Positions 46,346-57,758 of a stretch of 64,000 nucleotides of DNA are shown here, piece by piece. Below the pieces are notes generated by a model that worked only from the letters and a program-made list of their open reading frames with translations, made no database searches and was not told the DNA's origin. This stretch comes from Cordia subcordata (taxonomy: Eukaryota > Streptophyta > Magnoliopsida > Boraginales > Cordiaceae), in the NCBI GenBank assembly GCA_028554755.1, contig JAPTOF010000012.1, positions 4,307,501 to 4,371,500 on the forward strand, in the 5' to 3' direction. Made by a program: the position numbers and the translations under genes. Positions within the stretch are counted from its first letter, which is position 1; each line of letters begins with the position of its first letter.

Positions 46346-46984
46346 TCAAGATCCTCCTTTATTCTCCGATCTCCCTCTACTCACTAAACCTTCCCCATGA
46401 ACTTCTTCCCTATGTCCCGGAATATGTGTTTGAAGATCCTTCGATTTTAATGAAGTAATCACATCTTCAAAGGTAATTTTATCCCTCCCGTACAACATAG
46501 TGTCCACAAAGTTCATATATGAAGGCGGTAAGGAGCATAATACGATCATAGCTTGATCTTCGTCATCAATTTTAACACCCACATCCTTCAAAGCAATGAA
46601 ACAAGAGGTAAACTCATCAAGGTATTGTTTTAGTGACGTACCTTCTTTCATTCTAAGATGATACAATCGCTTCTTCAAGTAGAGGCGATTGGTGAGAGAT
46701 TTAGATGCATACAATTCCACCAAAGTATTCCAAGCCTTAATTGCTGTCGTCTTCTCAGCAATCTCCAGCAAAACTTCATTTGTCACGGACATATGTATTG
46801 CACTCAAGGCTTTCGCTTCGAGTTTTTCTCTCACTGCTGGTTCCGTCTTTTTCGGGATCACTTCTTCAATGACTTTCCAAAGTCCTTGCATTGTCATAAA
46901 TGCCTTGAATCTGATCCTCCAAAGACTGAAATTTATTCTCCCGTCAAACTTCTCGATTTCAAACTTTCCACCTGTGGAAGACAT
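46346..46984 (-). CDS. Copia element 2 gag (capsid), open, without its zinc knuckle
   Basis: Start chosen at the ATG at 46984, giving MSSTGGKFEIEKFDGRINFS, matching the gag start of copia element 1; the frame is open further upstream to 47086, but that part lies in the leader. The UBN2/gag domain is complete: LWRIRFKAFMTMQGLWKVIE, LVELYASKSLTNRLYLKKRL and VLCSLPPSYMNFVDTMLYG. It ends at a stop at 46346 just before the zinc knuckle. Gag would package element RNA in cytoplasmic particles. Confidence 0.85.
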   Translation of the reverse strand: MSSTGGKFEIEKFDGRINFSLWRIRFKAFMTMQGLWKVIEEVIPKKTEPAVREKLEAKALSAIHMSVTNEVLLEIAEKTTAIKAWNTLVELYASKSLTNRLYLKKRLYHLRMKEGTSLKQYLDEFTSCFIALKDVGVKIDDEDQAMIVLCSLPPSYMNFVDTMLYGRDKITFEDVITSLKSKDLQTHIPGHREEVHGEGLVSRGRSENKGGS

Positions 46985-47396
46985 CTTCGTTTGCACAAAA
47001 CTCACACTTCGGGATGGAATTTGTTTCAATGGATAGCAAAAAACGGATTCAGCATCTCGAGAAACCTTAAGAACACCCCTGGTCAACTTTGGTCAACACC
47101 GGTCAAAGTCAAACCTGTTGGTCAAAGTTAACATCGTCCCTAAACTCGTACTTCAGAGCAGAATCTGGAAAAACAGAGCCCAAAAACGGACTCAGCACGT
47201 CGAAAAACGTGGGGTAAGGCTCTGGTCAAACGCGGTCAACCCTTGGTCAATGGTCAACGATCAAAGTCAACCCCAGTCAAACCCCGGTCAACGCGGAAAA
47301 ACGTGGGGTAAGGCACCATTTGGTTTTGAGAAATTTTGGTTTCACAGTGAGTTTTGATTTTTCCTTTTTTTTCCCTCAAGCAGTGGATTAATACCT

Positions 47397-47412
47397 ACGC
47401 TCTGATACCAGT
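47397..47412 (-). promoter_or_regulatory. tRNA-iMet primer-binding site of copia element 2
   Basis: CGCTCTGATACCAGTT, the complement of AACTGGTATCAGAGCG, immediately inside the 5' LTR. Confidence 0.9.
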
Positions 47413-47413
47413 T

Positions 47414-47746
47414 TGTTGGGGAAAAAACATGCAAACACGAAGAATACGAGAAGAAATAACGGACACAAGAATTACGTGGTTCGGCTTTAAAGCCTACGTC
47501 CACAGGCAGCAGAGAATAATTCTATTATTGATCACGAATGCGACAAGGCTCTCAGTTTGGTTTCTCTCTCACACATAACATAATGAGTATTGCCACATAT
47601 TTATAGTGTAAAGGTTTCCTAAACCTATTAAGTAGAAAATGCAACTAATTAATTATGTGCTACAAAAGATAACAAGCGAATAAGGTAATATGCTAACAAG
47701 AAAATCTGCTATTCTTATTGCCCAAGAATATGGGCCACATTCAACA
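47414..47746 (-). repeat. 5' LTR of copia element 2
   Basis: 333 bp, TGTTGGGG to CAACA; TATA-like element (complement of CATATTTATAG) near 47600. Flanked outside by CAAGT. Confidence 0.95.
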
Positions 47747-47751
47747 CAAGT

Positions 47752-48243
47752 TATACCAAGTTTTATCCTCAACATATATCAAAGTTTATTTTAAGATGAT
47801 ACTAAACAAAAGTTACCGTGTGAAAATTTTGAGATCACACTTTTATAATGCTTGAAAGAGAGAAAAATTTTGATATCTATCATAAACATCATCACACAAC
47901 AATTTCTTGCCTCCATATTAGTACTATAGCTGAAGCAAGTAACCTAATGATGTTGGATTTGACTATTCACATATCAACTACTCTCTCATAATGATATGAG
48001 TGAAAATCTTGAAAATATATATACATATAATATCATATCATCTTAATTATATTGTAAATTGTTTTATTATATTATATTGAATTAAAGAATTCGGATTGGA
48101 AAGTAGTTGATACTATTTTCCAGGAGTGAGGTCTTATTAGGTTCAATTAATCTTATAGGAAATGGAGGATTAGGTTGAAGGTGAGGTGAAAACAAAAGGC
48201 TATACTGAAAGAATTTTAATAGTATTAATATGATAGATTCCAA
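47752..48243. other. Intergenic, no gene seen
   Basis: No gene or repeat recognised. Confidence 0.6.
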
Positions 48244-48458
48244 GGGTTTTTTAGATTGATTTTTTTCAAAAGTATTTTTTTAATAGCTATTGAAAAAAGT
48301 ATTTTTTTAGAAGTTAAAAATTCTGATCTGTGGAAAAAGTTGTAAATAAGACTTTTTCAGAGTTTCAATTTTTTTTAGAAGTTAAGTCAAATAATTTTTA
48401 TAAAAATAATAATTTTTTTAAAAAATATTTTTTCTTTTAAAAAAAATTCAAATAGGCC
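48244..48458. mobile_element. Harbinger-type MITE, family 1, copy M6, eroded
   Basis: GGGTTTTTTAGATTGATTTTTTT at the left, TTCAAATAGGCC at the right, with the family's internal pattern (AGAAGTTAAAAATTCTGA, AATTTTTATAAAAATAAT). Ends are damaged and no target duplication is clear. Confidence 0.6.
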
Positions 48459-50444
48459 TTTGTATTTGGTACGACAAATATCAGCCTTATCAACATTGTC
48501 TAGGCTAGGAACGTGATCTCCAAGTTGGAGGAGTGTTTGCCGGGGCGAGGGGCGAGTTGACACCGGGAAAGTACTCTAGGCCCCTTTTTTGTCACTGCAC
48601 CCGTCCTTTCAAATATATCTAAGTTGTTTATTTGATGCAAAGAATGAACAAGAAAGGGGGGAAAAAAATGAAAGTCCTAAAGAACGTTGAACCTTTCAAA
48701 ACAGTCAAAGCTTTTTGGTCTTTTAAAAGGATGAACGAGTGAGTAAGAAAGCATGATACGAGATGATTGTTAAGGATAAATGACAATTTTCCATAATATT
48801 TGTTCTGATCTGTTGTACTACTAGTTAAATTTAAGTTCAATAAAACATGGGTTGTAACACTTTGTACTGGTTTAAAGAAAAATCTTGATCATTTATGAGT
48901 GGATAAAAAATATCTCAGTCATTCATATAAATGTTTTCGAAAATTTTTTCCTTCTACTATTACCCACATTTTTTAGGATTTGTCTCTCATAAATATTTGA
49001 GATAACTTTAAGTAATGTATAAATGGTTAAGATAATCTTTTTATATCAATATAAAAAAGTTTTGATATGAGAAGATCTTCATCAATTTATACTTATCATC
49101 TCATTGTAACCTAATATTCTATACAAAACACAAATAGAAGAAGGCTTGGATCATCGAGCTTTTGCACTCACAATCATATGATTGAAGAGAAAGAAAAAGA
49201 GAAGAAAAAAAATAAATTGTTTTGGAAGAACAGTTTATTTTGTCGTCGTAAATATTTTACTCTAGATTTATTTCATCATTAATTGTAGTCTTGTTCCATT
49301 TAAAAATTTTTCCTTTGGTGTAAAGAAAAGCTGATGTGATATGTAAACGAATGAAAATTTGGGGAAAGATTATTTTATAATACTTTAATATTTGTAATAA
49401 AGTGATTTTTTTTTTTTGGTCACGAATAAACTTCATCAATAAGTAAAAGATACATAGTTAGACCAGAGTAATTTAGTCAAAAAAGCAGAAAACGAAAATT
49501 AAGACAACAATAACAGAGCCAAAACAGTTGAAAAACCACCATCTTTCATGAGCAATGAATTTCTGCAAAATATACATCACAAGTTGAATACACAATAACC
49601 TATAACTATTAAAGCCAACACACAATGATATAACAAAGGCATTCTCAATCCCGAAAAGTTAAATGACTTCTAAACATCCATTGATATAATCATATACGGT
49701 GCTTAAAACCGTGCTTTTTATTTTATTTTTCTCTTCTTTTTTTGAGAACCACACTTTTTATTTTATTTTTATTTTAATTGTTGCCTTTTTTTCTTTCTTT
49801 TTCTTTTAATAAACTGTCCAACACCCAATTTAATCTCTATCTCCTACGGAATTCAAACCCAAATTATCACTCCTAAAGCAAATAATTTGAAACATTAGAA
49901 CTACTCCCTGTTGCTTTTTATTGTACTTGCAAAGGTCGTGTTATATATATAAGAGAGAGAGAGAGAGACTTTAAAGAAATTATTAAACTAAAATGCCAGT
50001 TAAATATATACATCAATCTGAAATGATAAAGATATATAATATAAACTAATGTATAATATGTAATGGTCTTCTTGAGAAACAATAATTTTAAAAAAAAAGT
50101 TATTTTCACATTGTGCAAAAGAGAAAGAACAAATGTTTCGGTAAAAAGTTATATTAACAATAATAACATTCTTGGAATTATCAATATGTACCTCGAAGAT
50201 ACATGTATTGTATAATATTCACCAAACACTCAGTAGAAATAACCAAAGAGATACAAGTTTGAAAAGAAAAAAAAAAAAAAAAAAGGCAAGAAGAAGGAGA
50301 AGGAGGAGGAAAGAAACAACTCAAAAATCACTTTCACTCAACAAAAAGTACTCTCTAAAAAATCACTTATTTATGAATTTGAAACGTCCTCTAAGTGGAC
50401 TAAATGGACAGTAAACTCGCACTTTCTACACTAGAATGCTCAGA

Positions 50445-50495
<51 letters not shown>

Positions 50496-51055
50496 CACAT
50501 TACGTATATATCTTGATATTTTATTGATTCCTTCCAGAAAAGTAAGATTGGGTGAATCTGAAACAATGAATTAAGTAAGATGCATATAGAATGTTGAAAA
50601 GTCAGTGTCCAAAAGGACAAAACCAATTTCCACTGAAAACATAGCTAGTCAAAAAGATGTATCTCGTGCTAGGAGAGATGTTTTTTCATTACGAACACCC
50701 AACGTAATACTGTGGAAGAGTCCCTTTGACTTTTTTTATTTTCAGTTGTTTAGAAGTAATTGATATAATTAATACTTAAGTAAATAGAAAAGTTGTTTGG
50801 ATAAAATGTAATTGGAAGCTATTAATTTGTTTGGAAAATAGGTATAAGCAGTAGTATTTGTTACAATGACTAAAAAGAATATTTATTAATAAATGCTGCA
50901 CTTTTTTTATTTTTATTAAGTATAGGAAACTCTTTATTTTCATACTAAATTGGTTATACCCAAGTAAAAGTAAAGAACAGGAAGATGCTACTTTTCTTTT
51001 AGTTGCTTAAAACCCACTTTCTAGTTATATGCAGGATAAAAAAAGGAGGGAGATC
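48459..51055. other. Intergenic, no gene seen; microsatellites
   Basis: No supported gene. (TA)n at about 50453-50491, poly(A) at 50267-50284, (GA)n at 49951-49968. From about 50740 to 51170 TTAAGT/AGTTGCTTATAA and GACCAACTTATAAGTAAAGCC motifs resemble the ends of the family 2 MITE, so an eroded copy may sit here. Confidence 0.5.
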
Positions 51056-53040
51056 TTATTTTATTTTAAGTTGCTTATAAACCGTTTTTATTTATTTACA
51101 AGTAAAATTTTTTAAATATGTAATTTTTATTTTTCTACATAAAAATAAATTTGACCAACTTATAAGTAAAGCCAAATATTATTTCAATTTATTTTCAGTT
51201 ACTCAATTAAGAAAAGACAGCGAAGTAAAACGTCTGCTATTTGTGGTAAATATTTTCCTAACATTTTCTTTTCTTTTGTTATTTGTAATAATTTTTTTAT
51301 TTCTGACCGTCTTGTTGTTGTACGACAGCTCCCCATGACCCCACCGACTTTGGCGTTGATGTCGAAGTTTACGTTCTCGTAAGATCAGTCAAAATTCCAT
51401 GAAATTTCTCCTATCCATCTAGATTGATATCGGTCTCCATAATTCAATTTTTATTAAAAATTTTAGATAACGATTTGGCTGATTTTGATAGTTTATTTCT
51501 AAATCCATAACGTTGTCGATAAATTTTGTTCTATATATGTCATGTGTAAGATTGTTGTTTTGGCCACAAATTTTATTGTATAAATATGATTAACGAATTT
51601 GTAAATGAGCTATTTAAATTTATAAAGTAATTTTTTTTAACTTTTTAATAAAAAAATTTCCATTTAGATTGAAGCCTGCTTACGTAAATGACAGCGCAAC
51701 ACGCAATACGATCGTAGACTGAGTCAGATTTTATCCTACTAATTTTGTTAGAATACGGAGCAAGATTGACTTACTAAATACTAAGTCAACTATGCATGAT
51801 AAAATTGACTTACTAAATACTAAGTCATCCAATGGTGCCTGAATCTATAATGAATCAAATCTTGTCCGCCATTAGTCAATGGCACCGTGTTCATAGTAAT
51901 CAAGTTTTTCCATTGTATTTACCAAAATGAAATTCCTTACTTGATTCATTCTTAAAATTTTCAATTAGCTATTATTATTATTATATTTTTCTTCCAGAAA
52001 AGGGAATCGATGGTGTCATAGAGCGGAATAAAAAATTTGTCGGGAGGGGGGAGGGGGGAGGGGGTGTCGCGAGATCTATTTTCGTATTTGAAAATTACTT
52101 AAAAAATAGTATTAAGCAAAATACTTAGTCTTTTTCTCTTCTAAAATGATAAGGACAGTAACACATATTTGACAATAATCATAATAACAAAGATTAGTAA
52201 TGTTCGATGTTTAAAATATAAATAAGTGGAAAGAAAATTCTATTTAACACAAAAATACAAGATTATGCAAAGAAAAATTTATTGATTCAGTAGGTTAAAT
52301 TAAATTCTTTTATCCTTTATGAAATTATCTAGCAAATGAAATAAATAAATTACATATGAAAAAACTCTTTGAATAAATTATCTCTAGAAAGCTACTCAAA
52401 ATATGTGAAGTTTGTTGAATATAAATTGTAAGACCTAACTAGTAAAATAAATGTATTAAACATTATAGAAATTTATCCTCTAAAATTACTTATTTGTTAT
52501 AAAAATTCACTAAAATATCATTTGCACAGAAAAAAATGTATATTAAAAAGAACCACTACAACAAGATCTGCAAGAAGAAGAGAAAGAGAAAAAGAAAAAT
52601 CCTAGGGTGCCGTGAAAAAAAAAATTTTAAAAATTTTAAATATGCACATATATCTTTTCAAAGCTTTTTTTTTTTTTTGGGTGTGTGTGTGTGTGGGGGG
52701 GGGGTGGGTTGGGGGTGTCCATCTGATAACTTAAATTTGAGACTTATAAGCCCAAATTAAATATGCTATTTCTGAGTAACACCCTTCTGTGAGTTAAAGT
52801 GTTCACATGATATGGTCAAATGATAGGTTTAAGTTTTACTGTTATTTATTTAAAAATAATAAAAATATTTAACTATCATATATAAAATTAAAAGCAAATG
52901 ACAACAAATCATGTCTACGCAAAATAATATGCTAACTAAATTAAATAAATATGAGCAAACTTTGTTTCAGTCCACTTTAAAGTAATACCAGCTGACCAGG
53001 ATTGGCAACGCGCAGCCACATGAACACAAGAAAATTATAC

Positions 53041-53794
53041 GGAAATTTTTTATTTTTACCCTCTTTTAAAAATTTATTACAAAAATACCCTTGTTTTGAA
53101 AAGTATTTCAAAAATGCCCTTTTCAGTAAGTCACCTACCGCAAACGGTAGGTGACTTACCATTTACGAATCCCTAAATTTGAAAATATTTTAAAAAAAAA
53201 ATCGTCGCGTCATTAACGAAAACGGTAGGTGACTTACCGAAAATAACCACAAAAAAAATTAGAAAAATAAGTTATTTCATGCAATTATTTTTTTCAATAT
53301 TTAACCCGAGGTTCTTTGCAAAATGTGTGTGGGAATCATTATTACCCTTTAGATCAAGATGTGTTGTCATCCTGCGAGAATTAAAACTAGAAAAAAGTAC
53401 CTTTTTGGATGCCAATATGGTCGACATATTCTGACTTGTTAGTAGTTTCATACGAATACACAAAGGGTAAAGACCTTGACTGGTTATTACCTCTATGCTC
53501 CTCATGACAGTACATCTTGATCCGAAAGATAATAATGATTCCCACACACCTTTTGCAAAGAACCTCGGGTCAAATGTTAAAGCAAATAATTGCATGAAAT
53601 AACTTGTTTTTTTATTTTTTTTGTGGTTATTTTTTGGTTAATGACGCGATGATTTTTTTTAAAAATATTTTCAAATTTAGGGATTCACAAATGGTAAGTA
53701 GGTGACTTACCAAAAAGGGTATTTTTGATACTTTTCAAAATAAGGGTATTTTTGTGATAATTTTTTAAAAGGAGGGTAAAAATAAAAAATTTCC
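53041..53794. mobile_element. Foldback (near-palindromic) element with 9-10-bp TSD, copy C only
   Basis: Both ends start GGAAATTTTTTATTTTTACCC (inward). The arms are inverted copies of each other for about 330 bp on the left (to about 53372) and 290 bp on the right (from about 53503), leaving a loop of about 130 bp. Flanks AAAATTATAC (53031-53040; 53795-53804) are identical, and copy D has an uninterrupted site (AGAAATTAGACGAGGAC near 59480). The left arm has its own hairpin, GTAAGTCACCTACCG-CAAA-CGGTAGGTGACTTAC (53125-53158). The target length fits a Mutator-like origin. No protein gene. Confidence 0.93.
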
Positions 53795-54050
53795 AAAATT
53801 ATACGAGGACCTATATAGCAAGAGTTTGTGTCTTCTAGCAAGAGGTTGCCTTGAAAACGACCTTTTTCTTTTCTTCAATAGGATGGCTTAATCGATGGGT
53901 CCCATGTTTTTATTGCCACTATTATGACAATGATAGAGATTGGTACCTTCTTTTTTTTTTAATTGTTTCTTTCCTTAGCAAGCTATTGCGTGGAAGATAC
54001 ATGTGTTCACAATTAGCGTCCTGAACAATGAATTGCTCATGGCATGTCCC

Positions 54051-54058
54051 TATAAAAA
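54051..54058 (+). promoter_or_regulatory. TATA box of HMA gene C
   Basis: TATAAAAA, 135 bp before the ATG; the aligned copy D element is TATATAAA (59748-59755). Confidence 0.7.
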
Positions 54059-54185
54059 CACATCCGAGGCCTTATTCTACTAGCAATCTCACTTGCGATA
54101 ACCAATCTCAAATTCTTGTCTCAACTTCAGTTATCCAGCTTCAAAGGCTTAATTAATTACTTTGCATTGAAGGCACATATAGAAA

Positions 54186-55242
54186 ATGAAGGTATTGTTT
54201 AATTATTTATTTACTTTTAAAACGAGAAAAACTCTTTTTTGTTTATTTCAACAATAGAACGTTTCTTGTAATATAGATGGATCACACATGTGAATTTCAC
54301 CTGTATTGAGAGATGATGGATGGTGATCTATGGACAAGAAGGAGAACACTTTTTTGAAAAATAAAGTATATCTTACTTTTAAAGTAAAATTAATTTGTTT
54401 CACTAATATTACTTTTTTTTTTCTTTTCATTTTACATTATATTATTCAATACAGCAAAAGATTGTGATTGAGGTGTCCATAAATGACCAAAAATCTCGCA
54501 AGAAAGCCATGAAGGTTGCTGTCGGCCAATCTGGTAAGACAGTTTCCACATCTTTTGATCTTTCCGAACCATAGTATTCTAAGTCTTTATTTCATTAAAC
54601 GGCCTCGTTGTCACGTCCCAACTCACAAAATCTAACTCCAAGACGTGACACGCCACAAGCCTGCAAGGAGACCAAAAGCACCTAGAACATAAGTATACAT
54701 TCAAAAAATAGCTTAGAGCTCTATATATCAACATCATGTGAACAATCAATTGTGGGTGATATCTAGAGCTCTGAGCTATTCTTTGCCAGTATACTTGTGT
54801 TTTAGGTTCTTTAGATTGCCTTACTGGCTTAGACTAGTGGTGTTTCATGTCTGTCTGTCAGATTTTAGTGAGTTGAGAGGTGAAACTTGTTATAATTATG
54901 AATTTACCGAGACTACATTCATATTTATCGAATATATGTCATAATTATTTTATGCATGTAACTTTTGCAGGTGTTATATCAGCAGCATTAGAGGGAGACA
55001 AGGATAAAATAGAGGTGATTGGTGAAGGAGTTGACGCAGTGGAGCTAACAACTATGCTAAGAAAGAAAGTGGGGTTTGCTCAGCTACAAAACGTGAGTGA
55101 AGTAAAAGATGAAAAAACACCAGATGCAGGAAACACGAATCAGCCCACTGTGGAGCCTCCACCATGGTCTTACCACGGTGTGCCTGTTTTCCCAGTTTAC
55201 GAAAGCCGCATCGTTCATGACCCCGTCTGCACCATCATGTGA
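54186..55242 (+). CDS. Small HMA-domain isoprenylated (HIPP-like) protein, copy C, 118 aa, three exons
   Basis: Exons 54186-54191, 54455-54533 and 54971-55242; introns start GT (GTATTG, GTAAGA) and end AG, phases 0 and 1 as in copy B. Protein starts MKQKIVIEVSINDQKSRKKA; HMA fold to about residue 66 (KIEVIGEGVDAVELTTMLRK), then a polar linker and a Pro-rich tail, EPPPWSYHGVPVFPVYES, ending DPVCTIM with CaaX box CTIM. The metal loop has no Cys (SINDQKS), so metal binding by the usual Cys pair is not possible. Compared with copy B, introns are unrelated in sequence but exon borders are identical, indicating an older duplication than C/D. Likely membrane-anchored via prenylation; the partner is unknown. 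Confidence 0.92.
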
Positions 55243-55897
55243 AAGTTCTCATATTTTTTGACTTGTGGGGTAGTATTGAGCTGAAGACTTCTCATGTTCA
55301 ATATTTTTCATCTGCCTTGAGAAAGGGACCAAAGATGATTTTGCCTAAATCAATAACAACTTCAATTTTGTTGGTTTTTGTTTTGTTGTAAATTTTTTTG
55401 TGCTAGTAATTACCACGAGTGTTTTTATGTGCATTGACTGTATTTCTCGGAGCATTTCAACTGTGTGATGGGGTTAATAAGCAGTGTAAGTGGGAAAGTT
55501 AAAATTTTATTTGTTTGCGCGTTTATTCAGAATTTTATACTAGATCGTGGTTCCATCGAAATTACAATCCAAAACTATTAACTTTTAAAATAATAATTAT
55601 GAACTATAAAGCAAAGAAAAAGTAGTATTAAGAGGCCAAGGTCAAAATGGACCAACCAATTCAAATTATTTGCCTCTAAATAAACATTCTTATACTTAGG
55701 AGTCCGTGTGGTCATATGGGTCGAAGAACATTGGACAATAACTTCAATACTCTGGCAAACCAAACAGGTCTCGACACGTAATCACACATGTTTTATTTAT
55801 TTATTTTTTACAAGTTAAATATTTTAATATATATTTTTTCCACTTTTAAATGACAAGGAAGTCTTAAGTTGAATTAATTGCCTAAATATAATTTTTA

Positions 55898-56303
55898 ATC
55901 TTTTTGTCCTTTACGGGATCTATAGACTTTAGCCTCCACTGCATACAAGAAGGGGGGGGGGGGTTGGAAAATCTTACATGCATGAAGCAAAAAATATAAA
56001 CAAAAATAAAAAAAACTAAATAAAACCTTACTTCGTTAGATAGAGACCGAAATGTAATAGACTTCATGGAGCTAGGGAGCTCTAAACCTACACATTTCCC
56101 AACAATTTTCATGCTATAGTTGTAAAATATCATAATTTGTATTTCTAAGCCACTACTAAGGTTGAATTATGGATTTGTTCCCAATTCCTTTATGTAAGAA
56201 AAAAAATTTATAAATTTAAATAATTATGCACCTATATATTGCTGAGGATTCAGATGCAAGTTACTCTTAAATGAGAATATCAGTAAATTTCATACTACAG
56301 CCA
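55898..56303. other. Spacer between duplication copies C and D
   Basis: About 400 bp without gene; a G10 run at about 55953-55962. Confidence 0.6.
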
Positions 56304-56547
56304 TTTATTTTATTTTAAGTTGCTTACAAGCCATTTTTACTTATTTACAAGTAAAATTTCCCAAATATTTAATTTTTATTTTTTTATATATAAATAAATT
56401 TGACCAACTTGTAAGTAAAACCGAATATTCTTTAAATTTATTTTCAGTTACTCAATTAAGAAAAGACAGTGAAGTAAAATGTCTGCTATTTGTGGTATAT
56501 ATTTTCCTAAAATTTTCTTTTCTTTTGTTATTTGTAATAATTTTTTT

Positions 56548-57488
56548 GGTTTTTTGTTAAGGGACCCCCTGTATTGTAGTGAAACTACATCGTTGGTCCC
56601 TATGTTCTCAAAACTCTCTACTTATCCGCTTGTATTTTTTAGCAACTTGTATGAGTATCCCTTCCATCAAATTTTCCATCCATTTTAACAAGAAGTATGC
56701 TACACGCTCCAAAAATAAGAGTAGGCTTTGGTTTTGGCCATTAATTGCACATATACCCCCTGCATTTATTTTCTTAATTGATTAATCATATTTCCCAAAA
56801 TAAAAAAAAAGTTAAAATCACCACCCCACCCCCACCAACAGCCGTATCACCACCACCCCCCTCCACCCCCACCATGCCCTCTGCCGTCGACCTACAACAA
56901 AAAACATTTTCTTCTTCGATCTATACCCCATACATTTATTTTTCTAATTCTAATTGATTCATCATATTTAAAAAAAATTCAAATCACCACCCTACCCCCA
57001 CCAACAGTGGGCATCACCACTATCATGCCTTCCACCGCCTGCAAGAATTCTCTTCTTTTCTATTCTATACCCCCTGTGTTTATTTTTTAATTGATTCATC
57101 AGATTTCAAAAAAAACATTAAATCTTTCTTTGAAAAAAAAAAGCAAAAAAGAGAGAGATGATGGTGGGGTGGGGTGGGGGCAAGGGGTGGCAGGCCTAGG
57201 GGTGGGGTGTTTCGGCTTGCTGAAGAAGATGATCTTTCTTCTTCTTTTTATTTTTTATTTTTATATACTTTTTAAAATATAATAAGGGCAAAATGGACTT
57301 TTTACTAGAATATGATAGTGGCAAAATAGATATTTTACAAAATTTGTTAATGATTCAATAGAAAATGATAGTTGGGGTGCGTTTGCAAGTTGTGAAAAAA
57401 TACGAGGAGATAAATAGAGAATTTTGAGAACACAGAGACTAGCGACGTAATTTTATTATAATACTGGGGTCCCTCAGCAAAAAAATCC
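56548..57488. mobile_element. Mutator-like element with >100-bp TIRs, copy D only
   Basis: Left GGTTTTTTGTTAAGGGACCCC and right (complement) GGATTTTTTTGCTGAGGGACC begin inverted repeats of about 110-120 bp with good match through TATGTTCTCAAAACTCTC. Flanks TAATTTTTTT (56538-56547; 57489-57498) fit a 9-10-bp duplication, and copy C has the empty site (near 51285-51300). The interior has three imperfect tandem units of about 120-150 bp, each with a CCCCCTGYATTTATT start and ATTGATTMATCA, and no transposase. Confidence 0.92.
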
Positions 57489-57514
57489 TAATTTTTTTTA
57501 TTTCTGACCTTCTT

Positions 57515-57758
57515 TTTTTTTTGTTTTAAAAGGGTTAACCAGACGTGAACCCCTTTCCCACCTGACCAGAGGCCTCATGACCAGGTGGGATGTTAAACAG
57601 GGATGTGCATGAGTGGCAGTCTTGCCAGGGAGAGAACCAACAAGTTTCGAAATCCAAAGAATTTCACAATATTTCAAAGATCGCCGCCACACGCACTGAC
57701 CGCGTTGTCGGAGTCCATCCCATCTGCCACTTACCAACTCACCTATGCCCCTGGGGGC
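57515..57758 (-). mobile_element. tRNA-related SINE, minus orientation, 15-bp TSD, copy D only
   Basis: On the minus strand it starts GCCCCCAGGGGCATAGGTGA, has an A-box-like GGTGAGTTGGTAAG and a B-box-like GGATTTCGAAACTTG, and ends with TTTTAAAAC and an A-rich tail. Flanks ATTTCTGACCTTCTT (57500-57514 and 57759-57773) are perfect 15-bp direct repeats, and copy C shows a single uninterrupted copy (ATTTCTGACCGTCTT at about 51299). Poly(A), variable-length target and internal promoter boxes are SINE hallmarks. Family not identified. Confidence 0.88.

Larger units (their letters stand above)
42626..47746 (-). mobile_element. Ty1-copia (Tork/Tnt1-like) retrotransposon, nearly complete, 5-bp TSD
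   Basis: 5121 bp between identical flanks CAAGT (42621-42625 and 47747-47751). The 333-bp LTRs both start TGTTGGGGAAAAAACATG and end TTCAACA; by eye they differ at about 18 positions (about 5%). Minus-strand order is LTR, primer site, gag, zinc knuckle, protease, integrase, RT, RNase H, polypurine tract, LTR: the copia order. Frameshifts split pol, so this copy is not autonomous, but it is the most complete element here. Confidence 0.97.
51056..55897 (+). repeat. Segmental duplication copy C (partner 56304-61968)
   Basis: Collinear with copy D, starting at TTATTTTATTTTAAGTTGCTT and ending near GAATTAATTGCCTAWATATAATTTT. Holds one HMA gene. Copy C alone carries the foldback element at 53041-53794. 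The two copies are separated by only about 400 bp and lie head to tail. Confidence 0.92.

Noticed and set aside
53272..53595. Minus-strand frame of 107 codons in the foldback element
   Set aside because: Runs through both arms and the loop of a palindrome; no recognisable domain and no homologous frame at an independent site.
57515..57758. Considered as a tRNA gene
   Set aside because: Box spacing is too long, no acceptor stem or anticodon loop could be drawn, and an A-rich tail with a 15-bp target duplication indicates a SINE.
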